Below, one piece after another: positions 23,754-33,533 of a stretch of DNA of 34,377 nucleotides (its first letter is position 1; every line of letters starts with the position of its first letter). The notes under the pieces were generated by a model, which did no database searches, was not told where the DNA came from, and saw nothing but the letters and a program-made list of their open reading frames with translations. This stretch comes from UBA1858 sp965658595 (GTDB taxonomy: Bacteria > Pseudomonadota > Gammaproteobacteria > UBA4575): contig CBFHSW010000082.1 of assembly GCA_965658595.1 (NCBI GenBank), positions 1-34,377 of the forward strand. The letters are read 5' to 3'. Both the position numbers and the translations under genes were made by a program.

Positions 23754-25211
23754 TTATCGACGCCAAAATACAGGCGTGAAAATCACTAACAAGGTGAATA
23801 TTTCCAAACGCCCTAATAGCATTCCTAAGCACAAAACGTATTTACTGAATGCATTAATATCGGAATAATTTTGTGCAACCTCACCTAAACCAGGTCCTAA
23901 GTTATTTAAGGTAGCCGCCACAGCTGAAAATGCTGTTACCTGATCAATTCCGCTGGCTAGCAACATCAGCATCATAATGATAAACACACCGATGTATGCC
24001 GATAAAAATCCCCATACCGCTTCTATAACTCTATTGTCGACCGGTTTTTTACCCAGCTTAACAGCAAAATGAGCATTCGGATGCACCAGACGTTTTAATT
24101 CTCTTAAACCCTGTTTAAATAACAACAGCATGCGTATCACTTTCATGCCGCCACCCGTAGAACCAGCACAACCACCGATAAAACTCAGCATTATAAGTAA
24201 CACGGGTATGAAGGTTGGCCACACTGAAAAGTTGTCTGATGTGAACCCAGTTGTCGTGCCAATTGAAACCACTTGAAACACTACTGTTGTGATTTGATCA
24301 AATATAGGGCCGCTAAAAGTATTATGAACTTGAATTACGATGAGGATAATCACAGAACTGGCAAGTAAAACTGAGCAATACATTTTAAACTCATCATCTC
24401 GCAGGTAGTGCGGCAGTGAGCGATGACGCCATACTAGAAAATGCAAACCAAAATTTGCGCCGGATAACAGCATGAAAATAATTGCTACCCATTCAACTAA
24501 GCGACTATCAAAAAACTGTAAATTCAAATCATGGGTAGAGAATCCACCGATCGCAATAGTTGAAAAACTATGGCTGACGGCATCAAATGGTGTCATCCCA
24601 GCTGCCCAATAACTAAGCGCACATAATATCGTTAACGATAAATAGATGTACCATAGTGCCTTGGCGGTCTCAGTAATTCTTGGCGTAAGCTTATTATCTT
24701 TGACTGGACCGGGGGTTTCCGCACGGTATAGCTGCATGCCACCCACACCTAACATTGGCAAGATAGCAACCGCTAAAACAATAATCCCCATCCCACCTAA
24801 CCATTGCAACTGTTGGCGATAAAATAAAATTGAATATGGTAATTGATCTAACTGAGTTAGTACCGTTGCACCCGTCGTTGTTAGGCCAGAGATAGATTCG
24901 AATAAACTATCGACAAAACCCAATGCCAAAGCGTTTGAGAGTAAAAATGGTATCGATCCAAATAACCCTAACACCGTCCAAAACAATACTACAATGATAA
25001 AACCATCTCGCAGTCTTAAATCAGATTGATATTTTCGAAACGGATACCACAGTAAAAAACCAGTGATGAGGGTGGCTGAGAAAGCCATTGCAAAACTGTC
25101 AACACTATCAGTTTCAGCGTAGTAAAGACCTACACACATAGCCGGCACCATAGTGATGCTGAATATCATCAGCAGCTGGCCTAGGATACGGAGTATGACA
25201 AGTGGTTGCAT
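23754..25211 (-). CDS. trkH: Potassium uptake protein TrkH
   Basis: TrkH forms the potassium-conducting membrane subunit of the Trk system, gated by cytoplasmic TrkA. The 485-residue product has the four repeated pore loops with selectivity-filter motifs: TTTGATVL, STIAIGGFS, IGTTTGFTSDN and TLNNLGPG. It has about ten to twelve membrane segments. The filter glycines are intact in each repeat. It lies directly after trkA (19 bp gap) and before the methyltransferase, all leftward. Confidence 0.96.
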   Translation of the reverse strand: MQPLVILRILGQLLMIFSITMVPAMCVGLYYAETDSVDSFAMAFSATLITGFLLWYPFRKYQSDLRLRDGFIIVVLFWTVLGLFGSIPFLLSNALALGFVDSLFESISGLTTTGATVLTQLDQLPYSILFYRQQLQWLGGMGIIVLAVAILPMLGVGGMQLYRAETPGPVKDNKLTPRITETAKALWYIYLSLTILCALSYWAAGMTPFDAVSHSFSTIAIGGFSTHDLNLQFFDSRLVEWVAIIFMLLSGANFGLHFLVWRHRSLPHYLRDDEFKMYCSVLLASSVIILIVIQVHNTFSGPIFDQITTVVFQVVSIGTTTGFTSDNFSVWPTFIPVLLIMLSFIGGCAGSTGGGMKVIRMLLLFKQGLRELKRLVHPNAHFAVKLGKKPVDNRVIEAVWGFLSAYIGVFIIMMLMLLASGIDQVTAFSAVAATLNNLGPGLGEVAQNYSDINAFSKYVLCLGMLLGRLEIFTLLVIFTPVFWRR

Positions 25212-25229
25212 AAGCTAACGTTATATCAG

Positions 25230-26603
25230 TTATATAAAAGTAGCACTAACTTGGAACAAACGTTCAACATCACTGACTTTGTTTTTATCTGCCAAATAAA
25301 TAATCACATGATCCTCTGACTCAATCAGTAACTCTGGTGTCGCGATAATAACTTCATCCGCTCGCACTATAGCTCCTATGCCAGCACTGGCAGGTAGCTT
25401 TAATTCATGTATCTTTCTTCCCACTACTTTTGACGTTCGATGATCGCCATGTGCCACTGCTTCTATCGCCTCAGCATGTCCTTTGCGCAGTGAATGCACT
25501 GCCACCACATCACCACGACGAATATGTGCCAGTAATGCGCCTATGGTCACATGCTGTGGTGAGATGGCGGTGTCAATCATGCCACTTTCAACCAACTCTA
25601 TATAACTAGGTCGATTAATCAATGACATAGTTTTACGTGCACCCAAACGTTTCGCTAGCATGGACGATAATATATTGGCCTCATCATCATTCGTTAGGGC
25701 ACAAAACACATCAACGCTGTCGATATTTTCTTCCATCAATAAGTTTTCATCGGCTGCATCGCCTTGCAAGACGATCGTCTTTTCTAATGTTTCCGACAAA
25801 GATTTAGCTCGCTCAGCATCACGCTCTATTAATTTTACTCGATAATGTGGCTCTAAAATCTGCGCTAGCTGCAACCCAATATTGCCACCTCCAGCAATGA
25901 TCACGCGTCGGTTGGGTTTATCCAGACCCTGCAGCATTGTGGTAATGTTTTTTGCCTTAGAGGAGGCTGCAATAAAAAATAATTCATCGCCTGCTTCAAG
26001 TTCTACATCTTGTTCTATAGTTAACAACTGTTGATGTCGATACATGGCAACTAAGTTGGTATCCATATCTTTCATATCGTCAAAAATAGCACTGACTTTT
26101 TTACCGATCAGCATGCTCTTTGCATGTAGAGCGATAGCAATCAATTTCACCTTACCATCCGCAAAATTCAGCACTTGCAGCGCCCCAGGATGTTCAATTA
26201 AATTTTCAATATATTTAGACACTAAATATTCAGGACTGATGAGTACATCCACCGGCAGCGCTTCCTGAACAAACAAATCTCCATACTCTAAATAATCTGT
26301 GGTTCTTACGCGGGCAATTTTGGTGGGTGTATGAAATAGAGTATATGCAATTTGGCAAGCGACCATATTGGTCTCATCACTATTGGTCAACGCCACCACC
26401 ATATTGGCGTCCATGGCTCCTGCTTGTTCTAATACAGACGGATGCGAAGCATGCCCGACAACGGTCTGTAAATCTGCTCGATCTTGAATCTCTTGGAGCA
26501 CTTTGGGATCACTATCCACCAATGTGATGTCATTGGATTCGTTCGCTAAACTTAATGCCAGCGAACCTCCAACTTGACCTGCACCTAGTATTATTATTTT
26601 CAT
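25230..26603 (-). CDS. trkA: Trk potassium-system NAD-binding regulator TrkA
   Basis: This 457-residue cytoplasmic protein gates TrkH by binding NAD(H) and nucleotides. It has two RCK-N domains, the first starting IIILGAGQVGGSLA and the second VIIAGGGNIGLQLA at about 235. Each Rossmann domain is followed by an RCK-C domain with its typical hydrophobic strands. The doubled N-C-N-C layout is diagnostic. Neighbours are ntrX upstream and trkH downstream, the usual gammaproteobacterial order. Confidence 0.96.
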   Translation of the reverse strand: MKIIILGAGQVGGSLALSLANESNDITLVDSDPKVLQEIQDRADLQTVVGHASHPSVLEQAGAMDANMVVALTNSDETNMVACQIAYTLFHTPTKIARVRTTDYLEYGDLFVQEALPVDVLISPEYLVSKYIENLIEHPGALQVLNFADGKVKLIAIALHAKSMLIGKKVSAIFDDMKDMDTNLVAMYRHQQLLTIEQDVELEAGDELFFIAASSKAKNITTMLQGLDKPNRRVIIAGGGNIGLQLAQILEPHYRVKLIERDAERAKSLSETLEKTIVLQGDAADENLLMEENIDSVDVFCALTNDDEANILSSMLAKRLGARKTMSLINRPSYIELVESGMIDTAISPQHVTIGALLAHIRRGDVVAVHSLRKGHAEAIEAVAHGDHRTSKVVGRKIHELKLPASAGIGAIVRADEVIIATPELLIESEDHVIIYLADKNKVSDVERLFQVSATFI

Positions 26604-26635
26604 ATCGCTTTATTGGCTACTGTTGGTTTCATACA

Positions 26636-27964
26636 TTAAGCGGAGTCTTTTGCACCGATGCCTAATGAACGCAGTTTTCTATACAAATGCGTTCTTTCCA
26701 TGCCTACTCGATCAGCCAACTTACTAACACTGCCATTGACTACGTTTAACTGGTGAACCAGATATTCCTTTTCAAACATTTCACGCGCTTCTCTGAGCGG
26801 CAAATCGAATAAATGTTCTACGTCTGCATGGCGCATAAAGGCAGTATCTGTCTCTTTAGGGAGCACTTGTTCTACATCCTCAATTTTTATTTCCCCTTGC
26901 GACGCATCCAATAAAAGCTGTTTTACGATGCGCTTAAGTTCACTGATATTGCCCGGCCATTGATAATGCAATAGTGCATTCTGAGCCGCAATAGAACATT
27001 TACTATAAGGGTAGTTATCTTGTGAAGAAAAAGTATCAATCAATGAATTAACTAATTCTGGAATATCCTCAGCATGATCTCTGAGTGCAGGGACTTGTAA
27101 GGTAGTGAGTGAAAATACTTTCTGCATTTCAGGCACACAATCTTTTTCACGACCCAGTATCACAGAAGTACAAAACCTTACATTGAAACGTTCAAACATT
27201 TTTAAAGATACTAATTGCTTGAGCAATCCGCATACGCGTTTTTGAATACTAATATCTATGTTATGAATATCAGGTAAAGATATGGTTCCACCTTGAGCTT
27301 GCTTGATTGTGTCGACAAATTTTGTATTGAAGCGAGACCAATCATCATCACTCAAATCTGTTTCAAACAATGAACTCATATCCATCACGATGAAAGGTGC
27401 ACTATTGCGTGCACTAATTTGATGGATGTATTTTAAGATGGTCTGACGACCCGAACCACTCTCACCAATAGCAACTAAATGACTGTCGACACGAGCATAA
27501 CGCTCACACAATTCCAACAAGTTCTGCATAAGCTGACTATTACCCACTGGCTGATTCAACGGCTGTTCTCTGTTGCTTTTGGGTTGACTATGCTTTTTAT
27601 ACTCATCCAACGCACTCCGAATAGTGCTGATTAGTTTGGCGGTGGTGAGAGGCTTTTCAACAAAACTAAAGGCGCCCAAGCGGGTAGCTTCAACTGCAGT
27701 CTCAACTGTGCCATGGCCTGACATCATCACAATTGGACACTGAATGGCATTATGCTGTTGCCAATCTTTCAACAAACTAATGCCATCTTCCCCCGGCATC
27801 CATATATCTAATAACACTAAATCATAATCAGCTTCTTGCACAAACTCACGCGCCTTATTGGCCGTTGCAGCGGCTTGCACTTGATAGCCTTCATCCGTCA
27901 AGATGTCGCTAACCAAGTTGCGAATATCTGGCTCATCGTCGACGACTAATATCCGCTCATTCAT
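26636..27964 (-). CDS. ntrX: NtrX-like response regulator with a degenerate AAA+ domain
   Basis: The 442-residue protein has a REC domain (1-120; phospho-acceptor Asp in DLVLLDIWMPGEDG), a sigma-54-activator-like AAA+ domain (about 145-370) and a C-terminal Fis-type helix-turn-helix (RVGMERTHLYRKLRSLGIG). The AAA+ domain is degraded. Walker A reads GESGSGRQT, with Arg in place of the catalytic Lys. The Walker B position reads TISLPDI, where a DE pair is usual. No GAFTGA motif is seen. It therefore probably cannot activate sigma-54 by ATP hydrolysis and may act as a phosphorylation-dependent DNA-binding regulator. It overlaps ntrY by 4 bp. Confidence 0.88.
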   Translation of the reverse strand: MNERILVVDDEPDIRNLVSDILTDEGYQVQAAATANKAREFVQEADYDLVLLDIWMPGEDGISLLKDWQQHNAIQCPIVMMSGHGTVETAVEATRLGAFSFVEKPLTTAKLISTIRSALDEYKKHSQPKSNREQPLNQPVGNSQLMQNLLELCERYARVDSHLVAIGESGSGRQTILKYIHQISARNSAPFIVMDMSSLFETDLSDDDWSRFNTKFVDTIKQAQGGTISLPDIHNIDISIQKRVCGLLKQLVSLKMFERFNVRFCTSVILGREKDCVPEMQKVFSLTTLQVPALRDHAEDIPELVNSLIDTFSSQDNYPYSKCSIAAQNALLHYQWPGNISELKRIVKQLLLDASQGEIKIEDVEQVLPKETDTAFMRHADVEHLFDLPLREAREMFEKEYLVHQLNVVNGSVSKLADRVGMERTHLYRKLRSLGIGAKDSA

Positions 27965-30171
27965 TCACTCACACCCTCAATATTGTCTCTAGATTTAACG
28001 GTCTGACTATACAGTGGAAATCTAATATTCACTATGGCTCCAGTGACTTCATCGTTTTCAATCTGTATTTGGCCATTATGCTCCTCAATGATTTTTTTTA
28101 CGATGGCTAACCCCAATCCATTACCCTTTATCTTGGTCGTCATATACGGGTCAAATATCCTCGCTATGAGCTTTTGAGGAACACCCGGTCCATTATCAGT
28201 AATCTTAATGCCCGCATATTCAGTATTCGATAATTTACGCATATAGGTGTGAATTCTCATGATTGATAATTCATTCCCCGGCATCGCTTCAATAGCGTTT
28301 CTCACAAGATTATGTATAACCTGACCCAAGCGGGTTGAATCACCCCGAATCATCAGAACGTGTGGATGACACTCCAACTCAATTTGCACATGTTCCTTAT
28401 CGCCCTTGTAAAGCTCCACAATATCACTGACTAATATATTTAAATCTAAAGGGTGAGGTTCCATAGTAGGCATGCGCGCATACTCTGAAAAATCATTCAC
28501 CATCAACTTCATAGATTCCACTTGTTGCACAATCGTATTGGTAGCACGATCAAGTAGTTCAGATTGTTCATCTTGTAAGGTAGGCAGTATTTTTCGACGT
28601 AAGCGTTCTGCTGATAATTGAATAGGGGTGAGAGGATTTTTAATCTCATGAGCGAGTCTTCTGGCAACTTCACCCCATGCTGAATCACGTTGTGCTTGTA
28701 GCAGTGTGGTCACATCATCAATCACCAACACACAGCCACGTTGTGATTCTACTTCACTGGGTAAGCTCACACTTTTACATAGAATTGTTTTTGTGCCTTG
28801 CGGTGTAAATACCTCTAACTCTAATTGCCAATCTTGCTCATTACCTTTAATTTTATTGTCTAACTTGACGCAGAAATCTTTTAAAAACGCATGGGTCTGA
28901 CCAATCTGTGAAATCTGTTTGTTTTCAAATTGACTGAGGTCAATATTAAGCACTTCACTGGCCGCAGCATTACTCGTCTTTAGAGTATACGAACTATCTA
29001 GACTAATCACTCCAGAAGACAAATATTCTAGTATGGTTTGCAAGTAAGTACGTTGATTTTCAATAATGCGTTGGTTGATTATGCCGGTATCACGTGCCAC
29101 GGCTAAGCGCTCAGTCATGCGGTTAAAAGAAATGACCAACATGCCTAGATCATCATCTTTTGGAACGATGAGTTTTTTCTTGTACTCTCCTGCTGCTACT
29201 GCCTTGGTTCCCTCTGCCAACTCTTGAATTGGTGATACTAAAACACGCGACCAATAAAATGCGGCAAACACTGCAAACAAAGCACCTAATGCAAGCACTA
29301 GGGTCAAAATTAAAATAAAGTTTTGCTTGAGCGGCGTTCTTAAGTAAATCAACTCATCATACTGACCAAAGGAATTTTGAACATTGTTCGCCAATGTACC
29401 AATACGATCTGATACTGGATATAAAAATTGTACGAATCTATTACCACCTGTAGGTAGTGATGATGTTATGGGGTATACCAAACGAATTTGTAAACCATCA
29501 TCTAGTGTAGGCTCCACTGCTATATAACGCTCACCCTGATTGACTCGCTGCAACACACTTTCTCCGGGGAGACTAGGCACGTCTGTTGTGGGCTCACTAT
29601 GGCCTGAGGCCATCATCAAATTACCTTCATCGAACAAGGCGACTTCACTAACATCAGTGGAGATCAATAATTCATTGATAATCAGCGTCGCGGAGAATTG
29701 ATCAACTTCAGAGAATTCTTCAATTCTTGGTTCTACTTGTTGGCGTAATGTTCTGATATGAAGATCTAATGATGAACGCGACAAATCGACTGCATCTTGT
29801 AGTGCGTTTTCAATCTTCACGTCAAACCAACTATCGACACCACGTTCTAACAACCAAATAGAAAAAGTATAAACAATGAATACGGGAGTACTCGCCGTCA
29901 GAGTGAACAGTAGCACCAATCTCAGCGTCAACTTAGAGCCTGGATCTCTACGTCTTAATCGCCCAATTAATGTGCTGATATTATGTACTATCAAAGACAC
30001 AAATACGGCTAACAGCAGTGTGTTGATCGGTAGTAACCAATTATGTAGTCGACCAAAATAAGAAACGCTTTGGGTGGCGTCACCCATTAATAATATTGCA
30101 CCCACTAATGCGGCAAATAAAGTAATCAGCAACCAACGACCGGTCAATACCTCACGTTTTACATTGGCCAT
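27961..30171 (-). CDS. ntrY: NtrY-like sensor histidine kinase
   Basis: This membrane kinase of about 736 residues pairs with the NtrX-like regulator. It has three N-terminal membrane segments (about 10-100), a periplasmic-like sensor region, another membrane segment (about 290-315), a HAMP segment ending near LGMLVISFNRMTERL, a PAS-like region, then a HisKA domain with the phospho-His in EVARRLAHEIKNPL. The ATPase domain follows with NLVRNAIEAMPG and NGPGVPQKLIARIFDPYMTT and a GLGLAIVKKI G2 box. I choose ATG 30171, preceded by AGGGTGG. A longer frame would start at TTG 30198 inside the DUF4390 gene. It overlaps DUF4390 by 13 bp. Confidence 0.92.
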   Translation of the reverse strand: MANVKREVLTGRWLLITLFAALVGAILLMGDATQSVSYFGRLHNWLLPINTLLLAVFVSLIVHNISTLIGRLRRRDPGSKLTLRLVLLFTLTASTPVFIVYTFSIWLLERGVDSWFDVKIENALQDAVDLSRSSLDLHIRTLRQQVEPRIEEFSEVDQFSATLIINELLISTDVSEVALFDEGNLMMASGHSEPTTDVPSLPGESVLQRVNQGERYIAVEPTLDDGLQIRLVYPITSSLPTGGNRFVQFLYPVSDRIGTLANNVQNSFGQYDELIYLRTPLKQNFILILTLVLALGALFAVFAAFYWSRVLVSPIQELAEGTKAVAAGEYKKKLIVPKDDDLGMLVISFNRMTERLAVARDTGIINQRIIENQRTYLQTILEYLSSGVISLDSSYTLKTSNAAASEVLNIDLSQFENKQISQIGQTHAFLKDFCVKLDNKIKGNEQDWQLELEVFTPQGTKTILCKSVSLPSEVESQRGCVLVIDDVTTLLQAQRDSAWGEVARRLAHEIKNPLTPIQLSAERLRRKILPTLQDEQSELLDRATNTIVQQVESMKLMVNDFSEYARMPTMEPHPLDLNILVSDIVELYKGDKEHVQIELECHPHVLMIRGDSTRLGQVIHNLVRNAIEAMPGNELSIMRIHTYMRKLSNTEYAGIKITDNGPGVPQKLIARIFDPYMTTKIKGNGLGLAIVKKIIEEHNGQIQIENDEVTGAIVNIRFPLYSQTVKSRDNIEGVSE

Positions 30172-30710
30172 ACTGTCCACCCTGATGATGGTCGCCAATC
30201 TTTAGAGAGATAACTTTTAACTCTCAATGGTAGGGGTAATGATTCGGTTAATAGTCGAACCTTGGCTCGCAGATATACCGCATCAGAAATCTGTGCCGGT
30301 GCAATTGGCCCAATTCTAAAATCACATAAGCGAGTTTGCTGATAGAACACTGAAAATAAATCTGGGTAACTTCTATCATCACCATTCATGCTCACGACAA
30401 ACTGCTTACTGAGAGCATGATATTTGATTGAGAATATTTTCTGGTATCTAGCCTGTACTTGATTGAACCAGTTGGGCGTGTTTTCAATCAACTCTAAGTC
30501 GGTCACAAACGACATCATGATTCCGTTAGCAAGAGCCTCTTTTACCTTATCGTGAAGATGATAACTGACCTCGCAGCTGACATGTATGGATTGTTCATAT
30601 CTCTCTGTCAGTAACTTTTCGATTTTAATCTGTGCATCTGCATAGGCTGAACACATGCTCAAGCAGAAGCATAATATTGATAACTGTATTATGCGTAACA
30701 AACTCAACAT
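30159..30710 (-). CDS. DUF4390-family exported protein
   Basis: The 183-residue protein has a hydrophobic signal region (5-24, ending CSAYADA) and a mature part with the family's pattern: a VSYHLHDKVKEALANGIMM segment, WFNQVQARYQKIFSIKYHALSKQFVV and a C-terminal YLRAKVRLLTESLPLPLR. DUF4390 proteins often sit just before ntrY in gammaproteobacteria. The function is unknown, though an envelope location and a link to NtrY sensing are plausible. Its ATG overlaps the fmt stop by 7 bp, so it is coupled to fmt. The rsmB gene normally found between fmt and this gene is missing. Confidence 0.85.
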   Translation of the reverse strand: MLSLLRIIQLSILCFCLSMCSAYADAQIKIEKLLTERYEQSIHVSCEVSYHLHDKVKEALANGIMMSFVTDLELIENTPNWFNQVQARYQKIFSIKYHALSKQFVVSMNGDDRSYPDLFSVFYQQTRLCDFRIGPIAPAQISDAVYLRAKVRLLTESLPLPLRVKSYLSKDWRPSSGWTVWPM

Positions 30711-31657
30711 GCCTTATCACATAGCTGTTGATCCAAGATTGAATGCGCATGACAAAACTCTGCTGCACTCATAACCTTTCCACCCTCTAATATGACGCGC
30801 TCCAAGCTCACACACCCATGCTTTGTGCTCACCCAAAGTCCGGTTTTGTCGGCTAGGATGATCCTTCCGTATTCGCTCGACCTATGATCTGGGTCCTGTA
30901 AGCTGGCAGACAATATTCCCAATCGTTTACCGTTCAAATAAGTATAAGCTCGCGGCCATGGAAACAAGGCACGGATTTGTCTCTCTATGTGGACTGCCTC
31001 ACGGCCCCAATCAATCAGTCCATCTGACTTTTGCAACTTGCCACAGTACTCGACCGCCTGTGAATCTTGAGGAAGCGCTGTTATCCCCTCGTCCACAACT
31101 TGATCAATTGCCGACAATAAACATTCACCCCCCATCTGCGCAAGTCGATCATGTAGACTCTGCGCTGTATCCTGAGACTCAATCTCGCATCTTGATTGCT
31201 GCCAAATATCACCTGCATCCATTTTTTGCACCATCTGCATTATTGTCACTCCACTGCTTGCATCACCGTGCAGAATGGCATGTTGTATGGGCGAAGCACC
31301 CCGCCAGCGTGGAAGCAATGACGCATGGATATTAATGCAGCCATATTTGGGCATTTGTAATAAGGGCTGTTTGAACAACTGGCCATAAGCAGCCACTACC
31401 ATCAGATCACATTGCAAGGCTTGCAAATACTCCATAGAGGACTGATCATTAATATTCTGAGGCTGAAAAACTGGCACGTTAGTAACATTTGCCTGCATTT
31501 TAACAGCGCTTTCACTGATTTTACGTCCTCTTCCAGCTGGTCGATCAGGCTGAGTGATGACACATACTAGTTCATGAGGACTATCGATAAGGGCTTTCAG
31601 CGCCGGTACGGCAAACTCAGGCGTTCCTGCGTAGGCAATTCTAAGAGATGAGGTCAT
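30704..31657 (-). CDS. fmt: Methionyl-tRNA formyltransferase
   Basis: Fmt formylates Met-tRNA on the initiator tRNA using 10-formyl-THF. The 317-residue protein begins IAYAGTPEFAVPALKALI, with the catalytic HASLLPRWRGASPIQHAI and the MQMVQKMDAGD segment. The C-terminal OB-fold domain starts near residue 205 (LIDWGREAVHIERQIRAL and FPWPRAYTYLNGKRL). It lies about 30 bp after def, the usual def-fmt pair. The stop overlaps the DUF4390 start. Confidence 0.96.
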   Translation of the reverse strand: MTSSLRIAYAGTPEFAVPALKALIDSPHELVCVITQPDRPAGRGRKISESAVKMQANVTNVPVFQPQNINDQSSMEYLQALQCDLMVVAAYGQLFKQPLLQMPKYGCINIHASLLPRWRGASPIQHAILHGDASSGVTIMQMVQKMDAGDIWQQSRCEIESQDTAQSLHDRLAQMGGECLLSAIDQVVDEGITALPQDSQAVEYCGKLQKSDGLIDWGREAVHIERQIRALFPWPRAYTYLNGKRLGILSASLQDPDHRSSEYGRIILADKTGLWVSTKHGCVSLERVILEGGKVMSAAEFCHAHSILDQQLCDKAC

Positions 31658-31686
31658 AACGAATACCAGACTAGTCCACTACTAGA

Positions 31687-32217
31687 CTAGCGCGCTCCCG
31701 ACTGTGATCGGGGAAGATCTCCAGTCTTTTCCATTTTTAATAATTTGCTCTTAATTCTCTGGCGCTTCAAGGGAGATAAATAATCTACGAATAATTTACC
31801 TTCTAGATGATCCATTTCATGCTGAATACATACGGCTAATAATCCATCTGCGGGCAACTCAAAGCGCTCACCTTGTTCATTCAAGGCTTCAACCGTGATG
31901 GTATCTGCACGTGTCACATTTTCATAATAACCTGGTACAGATAGGCAACCTTCCTGCATTTCCTCAGACCCAGCCGTCTCAATTAGTTTGGGATTAATGA
32001 GACATAGTGGCTGATCTTTCTGTTCCGATACATCAATAACTATGATCTGTTGCTGAATATTTACCTGAGTGGCGGCTAAGCCAATTCCGGGTGCGTCATA
32101 CATGGTTTCCAACATGTCCTTAACCACTTGTCGCACATTATCGTCCACCTGTGCGACTGGCCGTGCTTGAAGCCTTAAACGCGAATCTGGAAAGTGTAAT
32201 ATCTCAAGTAGTGCCAT
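31687..32217 (-). CDS. def: Peptide deformylase
   Basis: Def removes the N-formyl group from nascent proteins, using a metal at the active site. Its three motifs are clear: GIGLAATQ, EGCLSVPG and QHEMDHLEGKLFVDYL, with the Cys and two His metal ligands. I choose ATG 32217 (MALLEILHFPDSRLR), matching the usual N-terminus and a 176-residue length. A GTG at 32265 would add 16 residues of no family similarity. It is divergent from the LysM gene and precedes fmt. Confidence 0.95.
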   Translation of the reverse strand: MALLEILHFPDSRLRLQARPVAQVDDNVRQVVKDMLETMYDAPGIGLAATQVNIQQQIIVIDVSEQKDQPLCLINPKLIETAGSEEMQEGCLSVPGYYENVTRADTITVEALNEQGERFELPADGLLAVCIQHEMDHLEGKLFVDYLSPLKRQRIKSKLLKMEKTGDLPRSQSGAR

Positions 32218-32329
32218 GGAGGTTTCAAATTCTTGGTCAAATGAATGTCTATTCAACAATGCCACCAGTTGGCGGCGCTGTAATGAACCGACATTTTAAA
32301 CCATCATCAACGATTATGCAGGGTTCTTA

Positions 32330-33424
32330 ATGTATAGACAGCGCGTACTGTGTGTGATTCTACTAATAGCAGGGCAAATCATCAGCGGCAGTGCCTACTC
32401 AGGTTCATCACCGGCCTTAAATGACCATCACCCAGATAGCTATATCGTGAAAAAAGGCGACACGTTATGGGATATTTCAAGCATTTTCCTCGAAGATCCA
32501 TGACTATGGCCAAAACTATGGCAGGCCAATCCAGCGATATTCAATCCACATTTGATTTACCCAGGTGATCATATCCAAATACACTTAAGCAAGGGGAACG
32601 CTCCTTATTTAACCTTACGGCGGTCCAGTCATACGGATGCCAGCTCTGAACATGGCATTGATAGCAATACTCATCCACTGCCCATGCGTGTGTTGACCTC
32701 ACTGTTAGCTAAGCCTCTATTAATAGAATCATCAGAATACTCAAAGGCTCCTCAGATTGTTGGCTCACGCGATCAACGTTTAATGTATTCGCAGGGCGAT
32801 ACGGTCTATGTTGCCGGCTCTGAGATGTTGCCAAAGCCTCAAGCTTATGCAATTTATCGCGCTGGTGAGCCCTTGTATGATCCCATCACTCAAGAATTGC
32901 TCGGTGTTCAGGCACACCATGTGGGTGAGGGGATCGTACCCCATAGCCAACAACTTACACGGTTGCGAATCACCCAAAGCCTGCGTGAAATTTTACCGGG
33001 TGACCGACTCCTGAGCATTGAGAATATAGCACCCACGGAAACATGGCGGGGTGTTGGCGCGAATATTGGCTTAACTGCACAGGTTATTGCCCTGCCTGAT
33101 GCACTCTCCCAAGTCGGTAGCTATCAAGTAGTCGTCATCAATGCTGGCCGTCAACAGGCCTTATCTGAGGGTCATTTAGTCTCTATACAACGCACTGAAA
33201 AAATAGTTGCTCCTCAGCATGAAAAAAATCCAACACTGACAGCACCCGCCACGTCTATTTTTGAGCCTTTGGGAACAGCTGTAGCTTATAGGGTGTTTGA
33301 TAAGGTCAGCTATTGTTTCATTTTAAGTGCAGAACGCCCAATTCGCATCGGTGATGGTATCAGTGATCTGACGGACGCTAATCATGCTAGCTGGAGCCGC
33401 GATAGTGTACATAGCATTCAATAA
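32330..33424 (+). pseudogene. LysM peptidoglycan-binding protein interrupted by an in-frame TGA at a conserved Trp
   Basis: The frame begins at ATG 32330 with a signal peptide (CVILLIAGQIISGSAYS) and a LysM domain (YIVKKGDTLWDISSIFLEDP). A TGA at 32501-32503 (codon 58) interrupts it. The same frame continues as LWPKLWQANPAIFNPHLIYPGD and reads to 33424, about 364 codons in all. In homologues next to dprA, such as the Pseudomonas LysM protein between def and dprA, the residue after FL-x-x-P is Trp, so TGG to TGA is a single-base change. Other genes here end in TGA and use TGG for Trp, so a general TGA-Trp code is unlikely. LysM proteins bind peptidoglycan. The break could be a real nonsense mutation or a sequencing error. 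Confidence 0.8.
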
Positions 33425-33533
33425 CTGCCATTAATGCGCATTTTCCGCACCTGTGTGCGGTATCACTGTGCAGCGATCCTAGTAGCGGGCAATCTAGTCA
33501 CTCTCTACTAATATGGCTTTTCAGTGATTGCTC

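Noticed and set aside
31669..31690. CTAG-rich stretch between fmt and def
   Set aside because: Three short CTAG copies in about 20 bp are too little to call a repeat or site, and they include the def stop codon.
32330..33424. General recoding of TGA as Trp
   Set aside because: Several well-supported genes end in TGA, including the DUF3833 and fmt genes, and Trp is written TGG elsewhere in this gene.
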